Assembly (NCBI GenBank): GCA_021791715.1 | Contig: JAJYWB010000010.1 | Span: 41,627-105,626 of the forward strand | Direction of reading: 5' to 3' | DNA: 64,000 nt | DNA from: Planctomycetota bacterium | GTDB taxonomy: Bacteria; Planctomycetota; Planctomycetia; Isosphaerales; Isosphaeraceae | Shown here: positions 35,360 to 44,385 of the stretch, in pieces | Layout: every line of letters begins with the position of its first letter | How positions within the stretch are numbered: position 1 is the first letter of the stretch | Notes under the pieces: generated by a model | The model's database searches: none | The model's input: only the letters and a program-made list of their open reading frames with translations | Told to the model about the DNA's origin: nothing | Program-made: the position numbers and the translations under genes

Positions 35360-38300
35360 ATGTCTGAAATTCGCAAGTTGATGGTCGCCAATCGGGGTGA
35401 GATCGCGACGCGGGTGTTTCGCTCGGCTCACGAGCTTGGAATTCGCACGACGGCGATCTATTCGCACGAGGATCGATTTGCACTGCATCGGCTTAAGGCC
35501 GACGAGGCGTATCAGATCGGCAAAGCCGGCGAGCCGATTCGCAGTTATTTAAACATCGGCGCGATCATTGATTTGGCTCTTTCCAAAGAGGTCGACGCGA
35601 TTCATCCCGGCTACGGTTTTTTGGCCGAGAACGCCGAGTTCGCGCGGGCTTGCGCCGAGGCGGGGATTATCTTCGTCGGCCCGCGTCCCGAATTGCTCGA
35701 TTTACTGGGAGACAAGGTCGCGGCGCGGCGGGTCGCGGCCGAGGCGGGCGCGCCGATTTTGGGGGGAAGCGGCGAGCCCGTCGTTCCCGGCGAGGAGGCG
35801 AGGAAAACCGCCGAGGCGCTCGGTTATCCCGTGATCGTCAAGGCTTCGATGGGGGGCGGCGGACGTGGGATGCGGATCGTCGAAACCGCCGCGAATCTCG
35901 ATTCGGCGATCGATCAGGCGCGGCGCGAGGCGGGGACGGCGTTCGGAGTCCCCGACGTTTTCCTCGAAAAATTCGTCGAAAGCGCGCGGCACATCGAGGT
36001 TCAGCTCCTCGGCGACAAGCACGGATCACTTGTTCATTTGTACGAGCGCGATTGTTCGGTGCAACGGAGGCATCAAAAGGTGATCGAGGCGGCGCCGGCG
36101 CACAATTTGGCGGCCGAGATCCGCTCGGCGATCTGCGACGCCGCGGTCGCGATCGGCCGGAGCGTCGGGCTCGACAACGCGGGAACGGTCGAATTTCTGC
36201 TCGACGATAAAACCGGCAAATTCTGGTTCATCGAGGTGAATCCGCGGATTCAGGTCGAACATACGGTTACCGAGATGATCACGGGAGTTGATCTTGTTAA
36301 GAGCCAGATTTTGATCGCTTCGGGAGCTCCGCTTTCGGATCCCGAGATCGCGATTCCCTCGCAGGACGCGGTTCAAACGATCGGTTACGCGTTTCAGTGT
36401 CGAATCACGACCGAAGATCCGAGGAACAACTTCACCCCCGATTACGGAAGGATCACGCATTATCGATCGGCGGCGGGGCTGGGGATTCGGCTCGACGCGG
36501 GGAACGCGATCTCGGGAGGGATCGTCACTCCGTTTTATGATTCTTTGCTTGTAAAAGTTTCGGCGAGCGGAAGACGGTTCATCGACGCGGCGCGACGAAT
36601 GGAACGCGCTCTCCAGGAATTTCGCGTCCGGGGCGTTAAAACCAACATCCCGTTTCTTCTTAATGTGATTACGCATCCCTCTTTTTTGGCGGGCGAATGC
36701 ACCACCCGGTTCATCGATCGGACTCCCGAGCTCTTCGAGTTCCCGGTGCGGCAGGATCGCGCGTCGAAGTTGCTGACGTTCGCGGCCGAGGTGACGGTGA
36801 ACGGATATCCGGGAGTGACGAAGCCCGCGGGCTACGCGGCTTCGAGCGAACCCGCGCCTCCCGCGTTCGACTCGACCTCGCCTCCTCCCGAGGGAACAAG
36901 GCGGGTTTTCGAGAAGCTCGGCGCCGAGGGTTTTTCGAAATGGGTTCGTGAACATCAACCTTTACTTTTAACTGATACGACGTTTCGCGACGCTCATCAA
37001 TCGTTGCTCGCCACTCGGCTGCGAACGCGCGACATGCTGCGGGTGGCCGACGCTTACGCGCGGTTGTGTCCCGAATTGTTTTCGATCGAGATGTGGGGCG
37101 GTGCGACGTTCGACACGTCGATGCGGTTCCTTAAAGAGGACCCGTGGGATCGATTGGCGCAGCTACGTGAAAAGATCCCCAATATTCTCTTTCAGATGTT
37201 GCTGCGGGGCTCGAACGCGGTCGGCTACACGAGTTATCCCGATAACGTCGTGCGGTCGTTCGTCGCCGAATCGGCGGCGGCGGGAATCGACCTGTTCCGC
37301 GTTTTCGATTCGCTCAACTGGATTCCCAACATGGGGGTGGCGATCGAGGCGGCGCGCGAATCGGGGGCGATCTGCGAGGCCGCGATCTGTTACACCGGGG
37401 ACATTTTAGATCCAAGTAGGCCGAAATATTCGTTGCGTTATTATCTGGATCTGGCGAAAGATCTCGAGCGTCGGGGCGCGAACTTCATCGCGATCAAAGA
37501 CATGGCGGGTTTGTGCAAACCCGAGGCGGCTCGACAATTGACGAAAGCTTTACGTGAACACGTAGGCATTCCAATTCATTTTCATACTCATGATATCGGA
37601 GGGGCGCAGGCGGCGAGCGTGCTGTTCGCCGCGGAGGCGGGACTCGACGTCGCCGACGGAGCGATTGCTTCGATGTCGGGGCTTACCTCGCAGCCGAGCC
37701 TGAACGCGATCGTCGAATCGCTCCGATTCACGCCCAGGCGATCGCCGATCAATCCCGCGACGTTGATCGAGATCTCGCGGTATTGGGAGGAGGTGCGCGA
37801 GATGTACGCGCCGTTCGAGAGCGGACCGAAGGCGCCCACGGCGCACGTCTACGCGCTCGAAATGCCCGGCGGCCAATACACCAACCTCTTCCAGCAGGCG
37901 AAAGCGCTCGGCCTCGCGGCGCGGTGGAACGAAGTGTGTAAAGCTTATTCGGATGTGAATATTCTTTTTGGTGATATCGTCAAGGTGACTCCGAGTTCGA
38001 AGGTCGTCGGCGATATGGCGCTCTTCATGGTCGCGAACAATCTTCGTCCCGACGACGTTCTCGAACCCGACCGTGAATTGGCGTTTCCCGAGAGCGTCGT
38101 CGAGTTTTTCGAGGGGCGGTTGGGCCGACCTCCGGGGGGATTTCCCGAGGCTCTCCAAAAACGCGTTCTCAAAGGACGAAAACCGCTCGTGGATCGTCCC
38201 GGCGCCGATTTACCTCCCGCGGATATCGACGCGGCGCGGAACAAGGCTTCGGAGTTGTTGGGACATCCCGCGACGGTGCGCGACGCGCTCTCGCAAATTC

Positions 38301-38809
38301 TTTATCCCAGGGTGTTTCCCGAACTCGCTGCGCACTTGCGTCAATATTCCGATACGTCTGTGATGCCGACTCCGATGTTCTTTTTCGGACCCGAGCCCGG
38401 CGTCGAAAATCCGGTCGAAATCGAGCCCGGTAAAACCTTGATCGTCAAGCTGCTCGCGGTGGGAGAGCCGCACGAGGACGGTAAACGAACCGTCTTTTTC
38501 GAGCTCAACGGCCAGCCGCGCGAGGTCGAGGTGATCGATCGATCGCTCGCTTCGGCGGTGCGCGAGGCGCCCAAGGCCGACCCGTCCGACCCCGATCAAA
38601 TCGGCTCGCCTTTGCCCGGCCTCGTCGTCGGAATCGCGGTCTCGGCGGGCGACCCGATTCGCAAAGGACAAAAACTGCTTTCAATTGAAGCGATGAAAAT
38701 GGAAACAACGCTTTACGCGGAACGAGACGGTCGAATCGCCGAGGTTCTCGCCGCGGTCGGCAGGCAGGTGACCGCGGGAGAACTGCTCGTTCGCTTCAAA
38801 CCTTTATAA
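35360..38809 (+). CDS. pyc: Pyruvate carboxylase
   Basis: 1149 residues from the ATG at 35360; this is the standard length of single-chain pyruvate carboxylase. The biotin carboxylase domain covers 1-455 (KLMVANRGEIATRVFRSA; ATP-grasp loop GGGGRGMRIV; FIEVNPRIQVEHTVTE). The carboxyltransferase domain follows from about 530 (LLTDTTFRDAHQSLLATR; FIAIKDMAGL; HFHTHD), then a PYC/OADA domain, then a biotinyl domain whose biotinylated lysine is K1113 in EAMKMET. It converts pyruvate, bicarbonate and ATP to oxaloacetate, refilling the TCA cycle. The biotin-protein ligase that would modify K1113 is encoded directly downstream. Confidence 0.97.
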   Translation: MSEIRKLMVANRGEIATRVFRSAHELGIRTTAIYSHEDRFALHRLKADEAYQIGKAGEPIRSYLNIGAIIDLALSKEVDAIHPGYGFLAENAEFARACAEAGIIFVGPRPELLDLLGDKVAARRVAAEAGAPILGGSGEPVVPGEEARKTAEALGYPVIVKASMGGGGRGMRIVETAANLDSAIDQARREAGTAFGVPDVFLEKFVESARHIEVQLLGDKHGSLVHLYERDCSVQRRHQKVIEAAPAHNLAAEIRSAICDAAVAIGRSVGLDNAGTVEFLLDDKTGKFWFIEVNPRIQVEHTVTEMITGVDLVKSQILIASGAPLSDPEIAIPSQDAVQTIGYAFQCRITTEDPRNNFTPDYGRITHYRSAAGLGIRLDAGNAISGGIVTPFYDSLLVKVSASGRRFIDAARRMERALQEFRVRGVKTNIPFLLNVITHPSFLAGECTTRFIDRTPELFEFPVRQDRASKLLTFAAEVTVNGYPGVTKPAGYAASSEPAPPAFDSTSPPPEGTRRVFEKLGAEGFSKWVREHQPLLLTDTTFRDAHQSLLATRLRTRDMLRVADAYARLCPELFSIEMWGGATFDTSMRFLKEDPWDRLAQLREKIPNILFQMLLRGSNAVGYTSYPDNVVRSFVAESAAAGIDLFRVFDSLNWIPNMGVAIEAARESGAICEAAICYTGDILDPSRPKYSLRYYLDLAKDLERRGANFIAIKDMAGLCKPEAARQLTKALREHVGIPIHFHTHDIGGAQAASVLFAAEAGLDVADGAIASMSGLTSQPSLNAIVESLRFTPRRSPINPATLIEISRYWEEVREMYAPFESGPKAPTAHVYALEMPGGQYTNLFQQAKALGLAARWNEVCKAYSDVNILFGDIVKVTPSSKVVGDMALFMVANNLRPDDVLEPDRELAFPESVVEFFEGRLGRPPGGFPEALQKRVLKGRKPLVDRPGADLPPADIDAARNKASELLGHPATVRDALSQILYPRVFPELAAHLRQYSDTSVMPTPMFFFGPEPGVENPVEIEPGKTLIVKLLAVGEPHEDGKRTVFFELNGQPREVEVIDRSLASAVREAPKADPSDPDQIGSPLPGLVVGIAVSAGDPIRKGQKLLSIEAMKMETTLYAERDGRIAEVLAAVGRQVTAGELLVRFKPL

Positions 38810-38917
38810 CGCCGAACGATCGTCGTCTTGATCCTCGCTTCGCGGAGATTGAATCATCGATCGATCGCGGCGGCGATCGCCACCGGCTTAAAGATATTCA
38901 AGTGCGACGATTCACCA

Positions 38918-39712
38918 ATGAACGAGCCCTCGAAGATCTCGTGGCGGCGAATCGAACTCGAGACCGCGGGCTCGACGTCGACCCTGGCGCGCGAGTGGGT
39001 CGAGCGAGCTTGTGAGAGCTTACCGTTCGCGGTCCGCACGCGGAATCAGACCGCGGGGCGAGGGCGCTCGGGAAATTCCTGGTGGTCGGATCAAGGGGGT
39101 TTGACATTCACGGTGGCGTTCGACCCGACTGCGATCGGGCTTAAGGTCGAATACGGCCCGAGGGTCGCGGTCGCGGTCGCGGTCGCGGTCGTCGAAGTCG
39201 TCTCACCGATCGTAGGAAATAAGAACATCGGCATTCGTTGGCCGAACGACGTCGAATTCGAGGGGAGGAAGCTCGCGGGAATCCTTCCCGAGCGGGTTGA
39301 AACCGCGAGCGGCGATCGCGTGTTGATCGGCGTGGGGATGAACGTGAGGGGCGATTTTGCGAACGCTCCGGCGGAAATCGCGGCGAGCGCGACTTCGATC
39401 GAAAGGATCGCCGATCGGCCGATCTCCGAGATGGAATTTGAGCGAATCTACGATCGTTTACTTGATGCGATTGGAACTCGAGTGATCGACCTCGCGTCGG
39501 GTTCGACCGAATTGGCGGATCGATGGCGCGATCTTGATTTGCTTTTGGGCGAGCGGGTCCGCGTCGATCTTGGAGGGGAGATCGTCGAAGGGGTAGGGGG
39601 GGGAATCGATCGCGAAGGAGCGCTTTGGGTCGCGCGCGAGCGCGAGGGGGCGATCGCGCTTTTCGGAGGGCGGGTGTTGCGTCAAGATCCGCGGCGATCG
39701 GTTCAGAATTAG
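38918..39712 (+). CDS. birA: Biotin-[carboxylase] protein ligase
   Basis: 264 residues from the ATG at 38918; a TTG at 38828 could extend it by 30 residues. The catalytic biotin-binding loop is GRGRSGNSWWS (about 46-56), with IRWPNDVEFEGRKLAGIL including lysine K118, and the C-terminal SH3-like domain ends the protein. There is no N-terminal helix-turn-helix, so it is the mono-functional type that does not repress transcription. It makes biotinyl-AMP and transfers biotin to carboxylases, most obviously the pyruvate carboxylase encoded 108 bp upstream. No strong Shine-Dalgarno is seen. Confidence 0.9.
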   Translation: MNEPSKISWRRIELETAGSTSTLAREWVERACESLPFAVRTRNQTAGRGRSGNSWWSDQGGLTFTVAFDPTAIGLKVEYGPRVAVAVAVAVVEVVSPIVGNKNIGIRWPNDVEFEGRKLAGILPERVETASGDRVLIGVGMNVRGDFANAPAEIAASATSIERIADRPISEMEFERIYDRLLDAIGTRVIDLASGSTELADRWRDLDLLLGERVRVDLGGEIVEGVGGGIDREGALWVAREREGAIALFGGRVLRQDPRRSVQN

Positions 39713-40153
39713 GCTCGAACCTACAAAATTTTTATAATCTTTTATATTTTTATTTTATTTCCAGAAATGTTTGGATCGAGTCGTCCGTGATTGATCGCGG
39801 CGCGGGACGATCGCGACCGGACGCTTGGATTATGTAAATATTTTTTTATAATACATGTTTCGATTCGAAACGGGAGCGTTCGGTCCGGCGGGGTTCGAGG
39901 GTGAGAACATTCCGCGGTCGATTCACTCGGTTGATGATTGATCGCGTGCGACAAATTGCGAGGAATCCGTTTGTTTCAGGGCCGGCCGCGCACCGATCGG
40001 GTCGGTTAGAATAACGGGTCCAGAGAGAAACGAGTTCGTTCTCTTCCTCATTCCGCATGATCATCGTGTCGTCGAATCACGATCGACCGTCGTTGAAGCG
40101 GTCGGCGTCGACGTCACGGAATTCGAGATACATCAACTGAAAGAGCGAACAGG
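39713..40153. other. AT-rich intergenic region upstream of the CRTAC1 gene
   Basis: 441 bp with no gene. The first 140 bp are strikingly AT-rich (runs of T and A at about 39726-39770 and 39836-39852). It holds the candidate promoter at 39825-39852. Confidence 0.5.
39825..39852 (+). promoter_or_regulatory. Candidate sigma-70-like promoter
   Basis: TTGGAT and TATAAT are separated by 16 bp in an AT-rich stretch about 300 bp upstream of the CRTAC1 gene. A perfect -10 box in this GC-rich genome is notable. Untested. Confidence 0.35.
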
Positions 40154-42064
40154 ATGATATTGATTCGAAGACGCCGCGAGCCGTTCGTGTCGCGTTTGAT
40201 TATTTCGGTCTGGATCGCGATTTGGGCTTCGGGATGCGAAGATCCAGCCGACGACGCACCGAATCCGAAAGCGACGGCGACCGTAGCACGAACGGATGAT
40301 TCACAAACGGCCAAAATCCAAGGCGCCGACTCGCCCCGAATCGAAAGGGGTTCCGACACGCCCAAAACCCCGCCTTCGACACTCATCGGCGAGCGTCCGG
40401 GCCTGACCTCGACCAAACCTTACGTCCCTTCGAACCGCGATCCCAGCCCGTTTCGGTTTCGCGAGATCGCCAAGGAGTCGGGGGTCGATTTCGTCCATTA
40501 TTCGGCGATGAACGAGCACAAGTATTTCCCCAGCGCCAACGGTTCGGGCCTTGCTATATTTGATTATAATAACGACGGTTTGATGGACTTATACTTTGCG
40601 ACGTGCGTCGATCTGCCGTTGGGAAGCAATACCGGGCCGCGGGGTACGAACAAGTTGTATAAGAATCTGGGAGGGAATCGATTCGAGGACGTCACGGCGA
40701 AATCGGGACTGGGGTTTTCGGGTTTTTGCAACGGGATCGTCGTCGGGGATATCGACGGCGACGGCGATTTCGACGTGTTTCTGGCGAATTTCGGCGGCAA
40801 CAAGCTGTTCGAGAATCTCGGCGACGGAACGTTCAAGGATATCAGCACAGCGGCGGGAGTCGCGATCGACGTTTGGTCGTCGGGGGGAGCTTTTCTCGAT
40901 TACGATAACGACGGCGATCTCGACTTATACATCGCGAATTACGGCAAATGGAGTTATCCCGAGGACGACAAGTTCTGCGGCGACGCGGCGACGAAAATCC
41001 GGTTGTACTGCACGCCGCGATCGATTCGATTGGATCGGCATATTTTATATAGGAACAACGGCGACAAGACGTTCACCGACGTGACCGTGAAGGCGGGTGT
41101 CGCGCGTGCGCCCGACGAATACGGTCACGGATTCGGCGTGGTGACGAGCGATATCAACGGCGACGGATTGATCGATATATTCGTGGCGAACGACACGAAC
41201 CCCAACTTCCTTTTTTATAACAAAGGCGACGGCACTTTTGAGGACGCGGGTTTAACTTCGGGCGCGGCGTTCGACGAGGGGGGGCAGGCGCGGTCGGGAA
41301 TGGGGGTCGACGCCGAAGATGTGAACGGCGACGGCAGGCCCGATCTGTTCGTCACGAATTTCTCCAATGAACCCAATACGCTTTATATCAATATGGGTGC
41401 GGGGGGTTTTTTGGATTCGACCTCATGGATGGGACTCGCCGCCGACAGTTTGCCGTGGGTCGGTTGGGGTTGCGCTCTCGCCGATTTCGATAACGACGGC
41501 CGACCCGATTGTTTCGTCACCAACGGACATGTGGACGACAATTTACGCAAGCTCGGCCGCGACGTCGATTACGAGCAGCCCGCGCTGTTATGTCGCAATA
41601 TCGAAGGGAAGCGATTCAAGCTCGCGACGACGGGAGTGGGGCCGTATTTCGACACGAAACACGTGGGCAGGGGCGCGGCGTTCGGCGATCTCGATAACGA
41701 CGGAGATCTTGATATCGTGGTCAATCAGCGCGATTCGGCGCCGGCGATTTTAATCAACGAAACTCCAACCAAGAATAAATGGATTCGATTTACTTTTCAC
41801 GGAACGAAAAGCAATCGCGAGGGGATCGGCGCGCTCGCGCGGATCGACACGGGTCGATTGATTATTGAACGTCAGCGGAAGGGGGGGAGCAGCATGTCGT
41901 CGTCGAACGATCCGCGGCTGCTCGTCGGCGTGGGAGAGGTCGAGACGATCCCCAAGGTGACGATCGTCTGGCCCTCGGGCGCCGAAAACGTGTTCGAGAA
42001 CGTGAAGCCGAATCAGACGCTCGACATCGTCGAGAACGCGACGTTAAGAACAACGAAACGATGA
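40154..42064 (+). CDS. CRTAC1/FG-GAP repeat lipoprotein with C-terminal ASPIC/UnbV domain
   Basis: 636 residues. A short basic N-terminus and hydrophobic stretch end in the lipobox ASGC, with the lipidated Cys at 28. After a Pro/Thr/Asp-rich linker (29-95) come FG-GAP/VCBS-type repeats with calcium-binding signatures DYNNDGLMDLYFA, DIDGDGDFDVFLA, DYDNDGDLDLYIA, DINGDGLIDIFVA, DVNGDGRPDLFVT, DFDNDGRPDCFVT and DLDNDGDLDIVVN, forming an integrin-alpha-like propeller. The C-terminus (VTIVWPSG, then ENVKPNQTLDI) is the ASPIC/UnbV domain. The protein is probably membrane-attached outside the cytoplasm. Its stop overlaps the start of the next gene as ATGA (42061-42064). Proteins of this type are abundant in planctomycetes; function is unknown. 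Confidence 0.93.
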   Translation: MILIRRRREPFVSRLIISVWIAIWASGCEDPADDAPNPKATATVARTDDSQTAKIQGADSPRIERGSDTPKTPPSTLIGERPGLTSTKPYVPSNRDPSPFRFREIAKESGVDFVHYSAMNEHKYFPSANGSGLAIFDYNNDGLMDLYFATCVDLPLGSNTGPRGTNKLYKNLGGNRFEDVTAKSGLGFSGFCNGIVVGDIDGDGDFDVFLANFGGNKLFENLGDGTFKDISTAAGVAIDVWSSGGAFLDYDNDGDLDLYIANYGKWSYPEDDKFCGDAATKIRLYCTPRSIRLDRHILYRNNGDKTFTDVTVKAGVARAPDEYGHGFGVVTSDINGDGLIDIFVANDTNPNFLFYNKGDGTFEDAGLTSGAAFDEGGQARSGMGVDAEDVNGDGRPDLFVTNFSNEPNTLYINMGAGGFLDSTSWMGLAADSLPWVGWGCALADFDNDGRPDCFVTNGHVDDNLRKLGRDVDYEQPALLCRNIEGKRFKLATTGVGPYFDTKHVGRGAAFGDLDNDGDLDIVVNQRDSAPAILINETPTKNKWIRFTFHGTKSNREGIGALARIDTGRLIIERQRKGGSSMSSSNDPRLLVGVGEVETIPKVTIVWPSGAENVFENVKPNQTLDIVENATLRTTKR

Positions 42065-43284
42065 TGAAATTCATGAAACCCGCTTCGGGCTGGAATCGGT
42101 GGATCGTGATCGGAGCGATCGGCGGCTTGATCGCTCTCGCGGCGTTCGCCGCCGCCGATCCGCGTATTCGCCTGTCGACGATATCCGACGAGCGAATCCG
42201 CGACCTTTCGCAGCTTGAATATCGCGCGGGTAGAGCCGATAAAGCCGTGAAATATTTGACATGTTTGCGCAAACCGACGCCCGTCGATCTCTTCTTTTTG
42301 GCCGAGATGGAGCGGGGGATCGGCCGCAAGGATTCGGCTCTTCGAACCCTGGCGAGGATCGAAGGCGAAACGCCCGTTTCGGCGGGCGCGCGGCGGCTCG
42401 AGGGGATGATTCATCACCAATCGCATCGGCTCGTCGCGGCGCGAAAGGCTTTGATCGCCGCCCTGAAGATCGAGCCCGCCGATTCATCGTCGATCCTTGA
42501 ATTAATCGATATCGATTCGATATGGATGCGACGATTTGAAGCGGCTCAAAAATTTAAACAATTAAGTGAGATTCGATCATTACCGTTCGATCTCACGCTT
42601 TCTTGGTCGCAGCGCGTGTGCGGGCTTTGGAATCCCGAGGAGATCGAAACCGAAACGGCGCTCGCGGTGAAGGCCGATCCGAGCGATAACGATTCGCGGC
42701 TCGCGCTTGTCGCGGCGCTGACGAAACAGAAGCGATACGACGAGGCCGAGGCTGCGCTCGCCGCGATTGAACCCGAAGCCGAAAAGGCGTTGAAATGGGA
42801 AGTCGCCGCGGCGCGCGGATCGATCGCGATCGAGCGGAACGACGAGGAAGGCGCGGCGAAGGCGATCGCGGGAGCTCCCGAGGATTTCCCGGCCGCGGCG
42901 CTGATTCGGGCGCGATTGGCGCGGCGGAGGGGTAAGTTCGCCGAGGCGGCGGCGGGCTTTGAAGCCGTTCTCAAGGCCGAGCCCGACAATCGTACGGCGC
43001 TCGAGGGTTTCGGCCTGGCGCTGATGTCTCTTGGAAAGAAAGACGAGGCCAAGCGGATCCTCGATCGCGCCGTGATCGTCACGCGGTTTGTCGAATCGAT
43101 CGCTTTGTTGAGCAAACCGGGCGAAAGCCGCGACGATAAATTGATCCGACAAATCGCGGCGACCGCGGAAAAACTCGGATACGTCGACCTCGCCCGCGCC
43201 TGGTATAAGGTGATTCTTGAGCGATCCCCGCTCGACGACCAGGCGCAAGAAGCGATTTATCGGCTAAGAAAGCCGGGGATTTGA
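42061..43284 (+). CDS. Membrane-anchored TPR protein coupled to the CRTAC1 lipoprotein
   Basis: 407 residues. One membrane helix near the N-terminus (WIVIGAIGGLIALAAFAAA, about 13-31) puts the rest outside the cytoplasm. Several TPR-like helix pairs follow (YRAGRADKAVKYLTCL; KKDEAKRILDRAVIV; AEKLGYVDLARAWYKVILE). It overlaps the CRTAC1 gene by 4 bp, so translation is coupled and the products probably act together. CRTAC1 followed by a TPR gene is a recurrent planctomycete arrangement. No catalytic motif is seen. Confidence 0.85.
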   Translation: MMKFMKPASGWNRWIVIGAIGGLIALAAFAAADPRIRLSTISDERIRDLSQLEYRAGRADKAVKYLTCLRKPTPVDLFFLAEMERGIGRKDSALRTLARIEGETPVSAGARRLEGMIHHQSHRLVAARKALIAALKIEPADSSSILELIDIDSIWMRRFEAAQKFKQLSEIRSLPFDLTLSWSQRVCGLWNPEEIETETALAVKADPSDNDSRLALVAALTKQKRYDEAEAALAAIEPEAEKALKWEVAAARGSIAIERNDEEGAAKAIAGAPEDFPAAALIRARLARRRGKFAEAAAGFEAVLKAEPDNRTALEGFGLALMSLGKKDEAKRILDRAVIVTRFVESIALLSKPGESRDDKLIRQIAATAEKLGYVDLARAWYKVILERSPLDDQAQEAIYRLRKPGI

Positions 43285-43361
43285 TCGCCGTCAGAGAGAA
43301 AACTCGCATTTCTCGCTCACGGCTCGGCGGAGACCCGATTCTACAATAGGTAATCACGCAT

Positions 43362-43846
43362 GGAGTCTATCCGGAAAGAAAACCGCTGATTCGCGGGGAT
43401 TTTAGGACGAACACGAAAATGGGAGGGCGAACCTCCTGGTGAGCCTTTATTCTTAAGAATGATAATGCGAACCTGAATCTAAGAGGGCGACGCCGATTTA
43501 CGAGGGCGACGACGATTTGGGAGGGCGAACCTCCTGGTGAGCCTTTATTCTTATGAATGATAATGCGAACCTGAATCTGAGAGGGCGACGCCTATTTGCG
43601 AGGGCGACGCCGATTTACGAGGGCGACGCCGATTTACGAGGGCGACGCCGATTTACGAGGGCGACGCCGATTTACGAGGGCGACGCCGATTTGGGAGGGC
43701 GAACCTCCTGGTGAGCCGCGTTATGATGTTTGCGATGATTGACCGAAGAAAAGCCTCTTCGACGGAGTTTACCAAAAGTGGCTCACCGGGAGGTTCGCCC
43801 TCCCAAACAGAAAAACCGACATCTAGATTTATAACATATAGTGGTT
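43362..43846. repeat. MITE/REP-like palindromic element, copy A
   Basis: The 5' end reads GGAGTCTATCCGGAAAG. Three left arms (GGGAGGGCGAACCTCC followed by TGGTGAGCC) start at 43421, 43519 and 43693. One right arm, their reverse complement (GGCTCACCGGGAGGTTCG then CCCTCCC), is at 43780-43804. Each arm can itself fold as GGAGG-GCGAA-CCTCC. The copy ends in an AT-rich tail (ATCTAGATTTATAACATATA) shared with copy B. Short ORFs inside are not credible. Confidence 0.85.
43581..43694. repeat. 19-bp tandem repeat, six units, inside element copy A
   Basis: Six head-to-tail units of GAGGGCGACGCCGATTTAC with few changes. They fill the space between the second and third left arms of copy A and share their first nine bases with the arm core. 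Confidence 0.92.
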
Positions 43847-44222
43847 CCATCCGAAAGAAAACCGCTGATTCGGAGGGATTTAACGACGAGCACGAAAATG
43901 GGAGGGCGAACCTCCTGGTGAGCCTTTATTCTTAAGAATGATAATGCGAACCTGAATCTGAGAGGGCGACGCCGATTCGAGAGGGCGACGCCGATTTGGG
44001 AGGGCGAACCTCCTGGTGAGCCGCGTTATGATGTTTGCGATGATTGACCGAAGAAAAGCCTCTTCGACGGAGTTTACGAAAAGAGGCTCACCGGAAGGTC
44101 CGCCCTCCCAAACAGAAAGAACAGACATCTAGATTTATAACATATATTTGTTTTATTGGTGAATTGGCGCCGAAACCGATAAAATCGAGCCGATAGGTCC
44201 TCGATAGATTTTGAATAGCCTC
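43847..44222. repeat. MITE/REP-like palindromic element, copy B
   Basis: It starts with CCATCCGAAAGAAAACCGC, a variant of the copy A 5' end. Left arms lie at about 43910 and 43998, with the right arm (two mismatches) at about 44085-44109. The same AT tail follows, then a 66-bp segment (GGCGCCGAAACCGATAAAAT and onward) that is also present in copy C and ends in AATAGCCTC at 44222. Copies A and B look like a tandem or nested pair sharing outer ends at 43362 and 44222. Confidence 0.8.
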
Positions 44223-44288
44223 ATATCCCGTCGTGTGTAACATCTACGCGCGGTGCACACATCTTTGAGAGAATGGATGCGGGAATAA

Positions 44289-44385
44289 ACTAGCCCGACG
44301 CGGAAACGAAGGTCCGATTAAATAACCAATCGAATGTTATTATGTTATTGATTGAGGTCCCTAGCCTACGCGTCGGGTTGGTAGT
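44289..44385. repeat. 97-bp imperfect inverted-repeat element (CTAGCCCGACGCG type)
   Basis: The left arm ACTAGCCCGACGCG running to GGTCC (44289-44315) pairs with the right arm GGTCC running through CGCGTCGGG to GGTAGT (44356-44385). The 40-nt AT-rich centre separates them. It lies 67 bp after element copy B. This is a different family from the GGGAGGGCGA elements. Elements of similar sequence are, to my recollection, common in planctomycete genomes. Confidence 0.7.

Noticed and set aside
43362..44222. CRISPR array
   Set aside because: Repeat units here are unequal, palindromic, closed by an inverted copy, and the spacers are themselves repeated; no cas genes are present.
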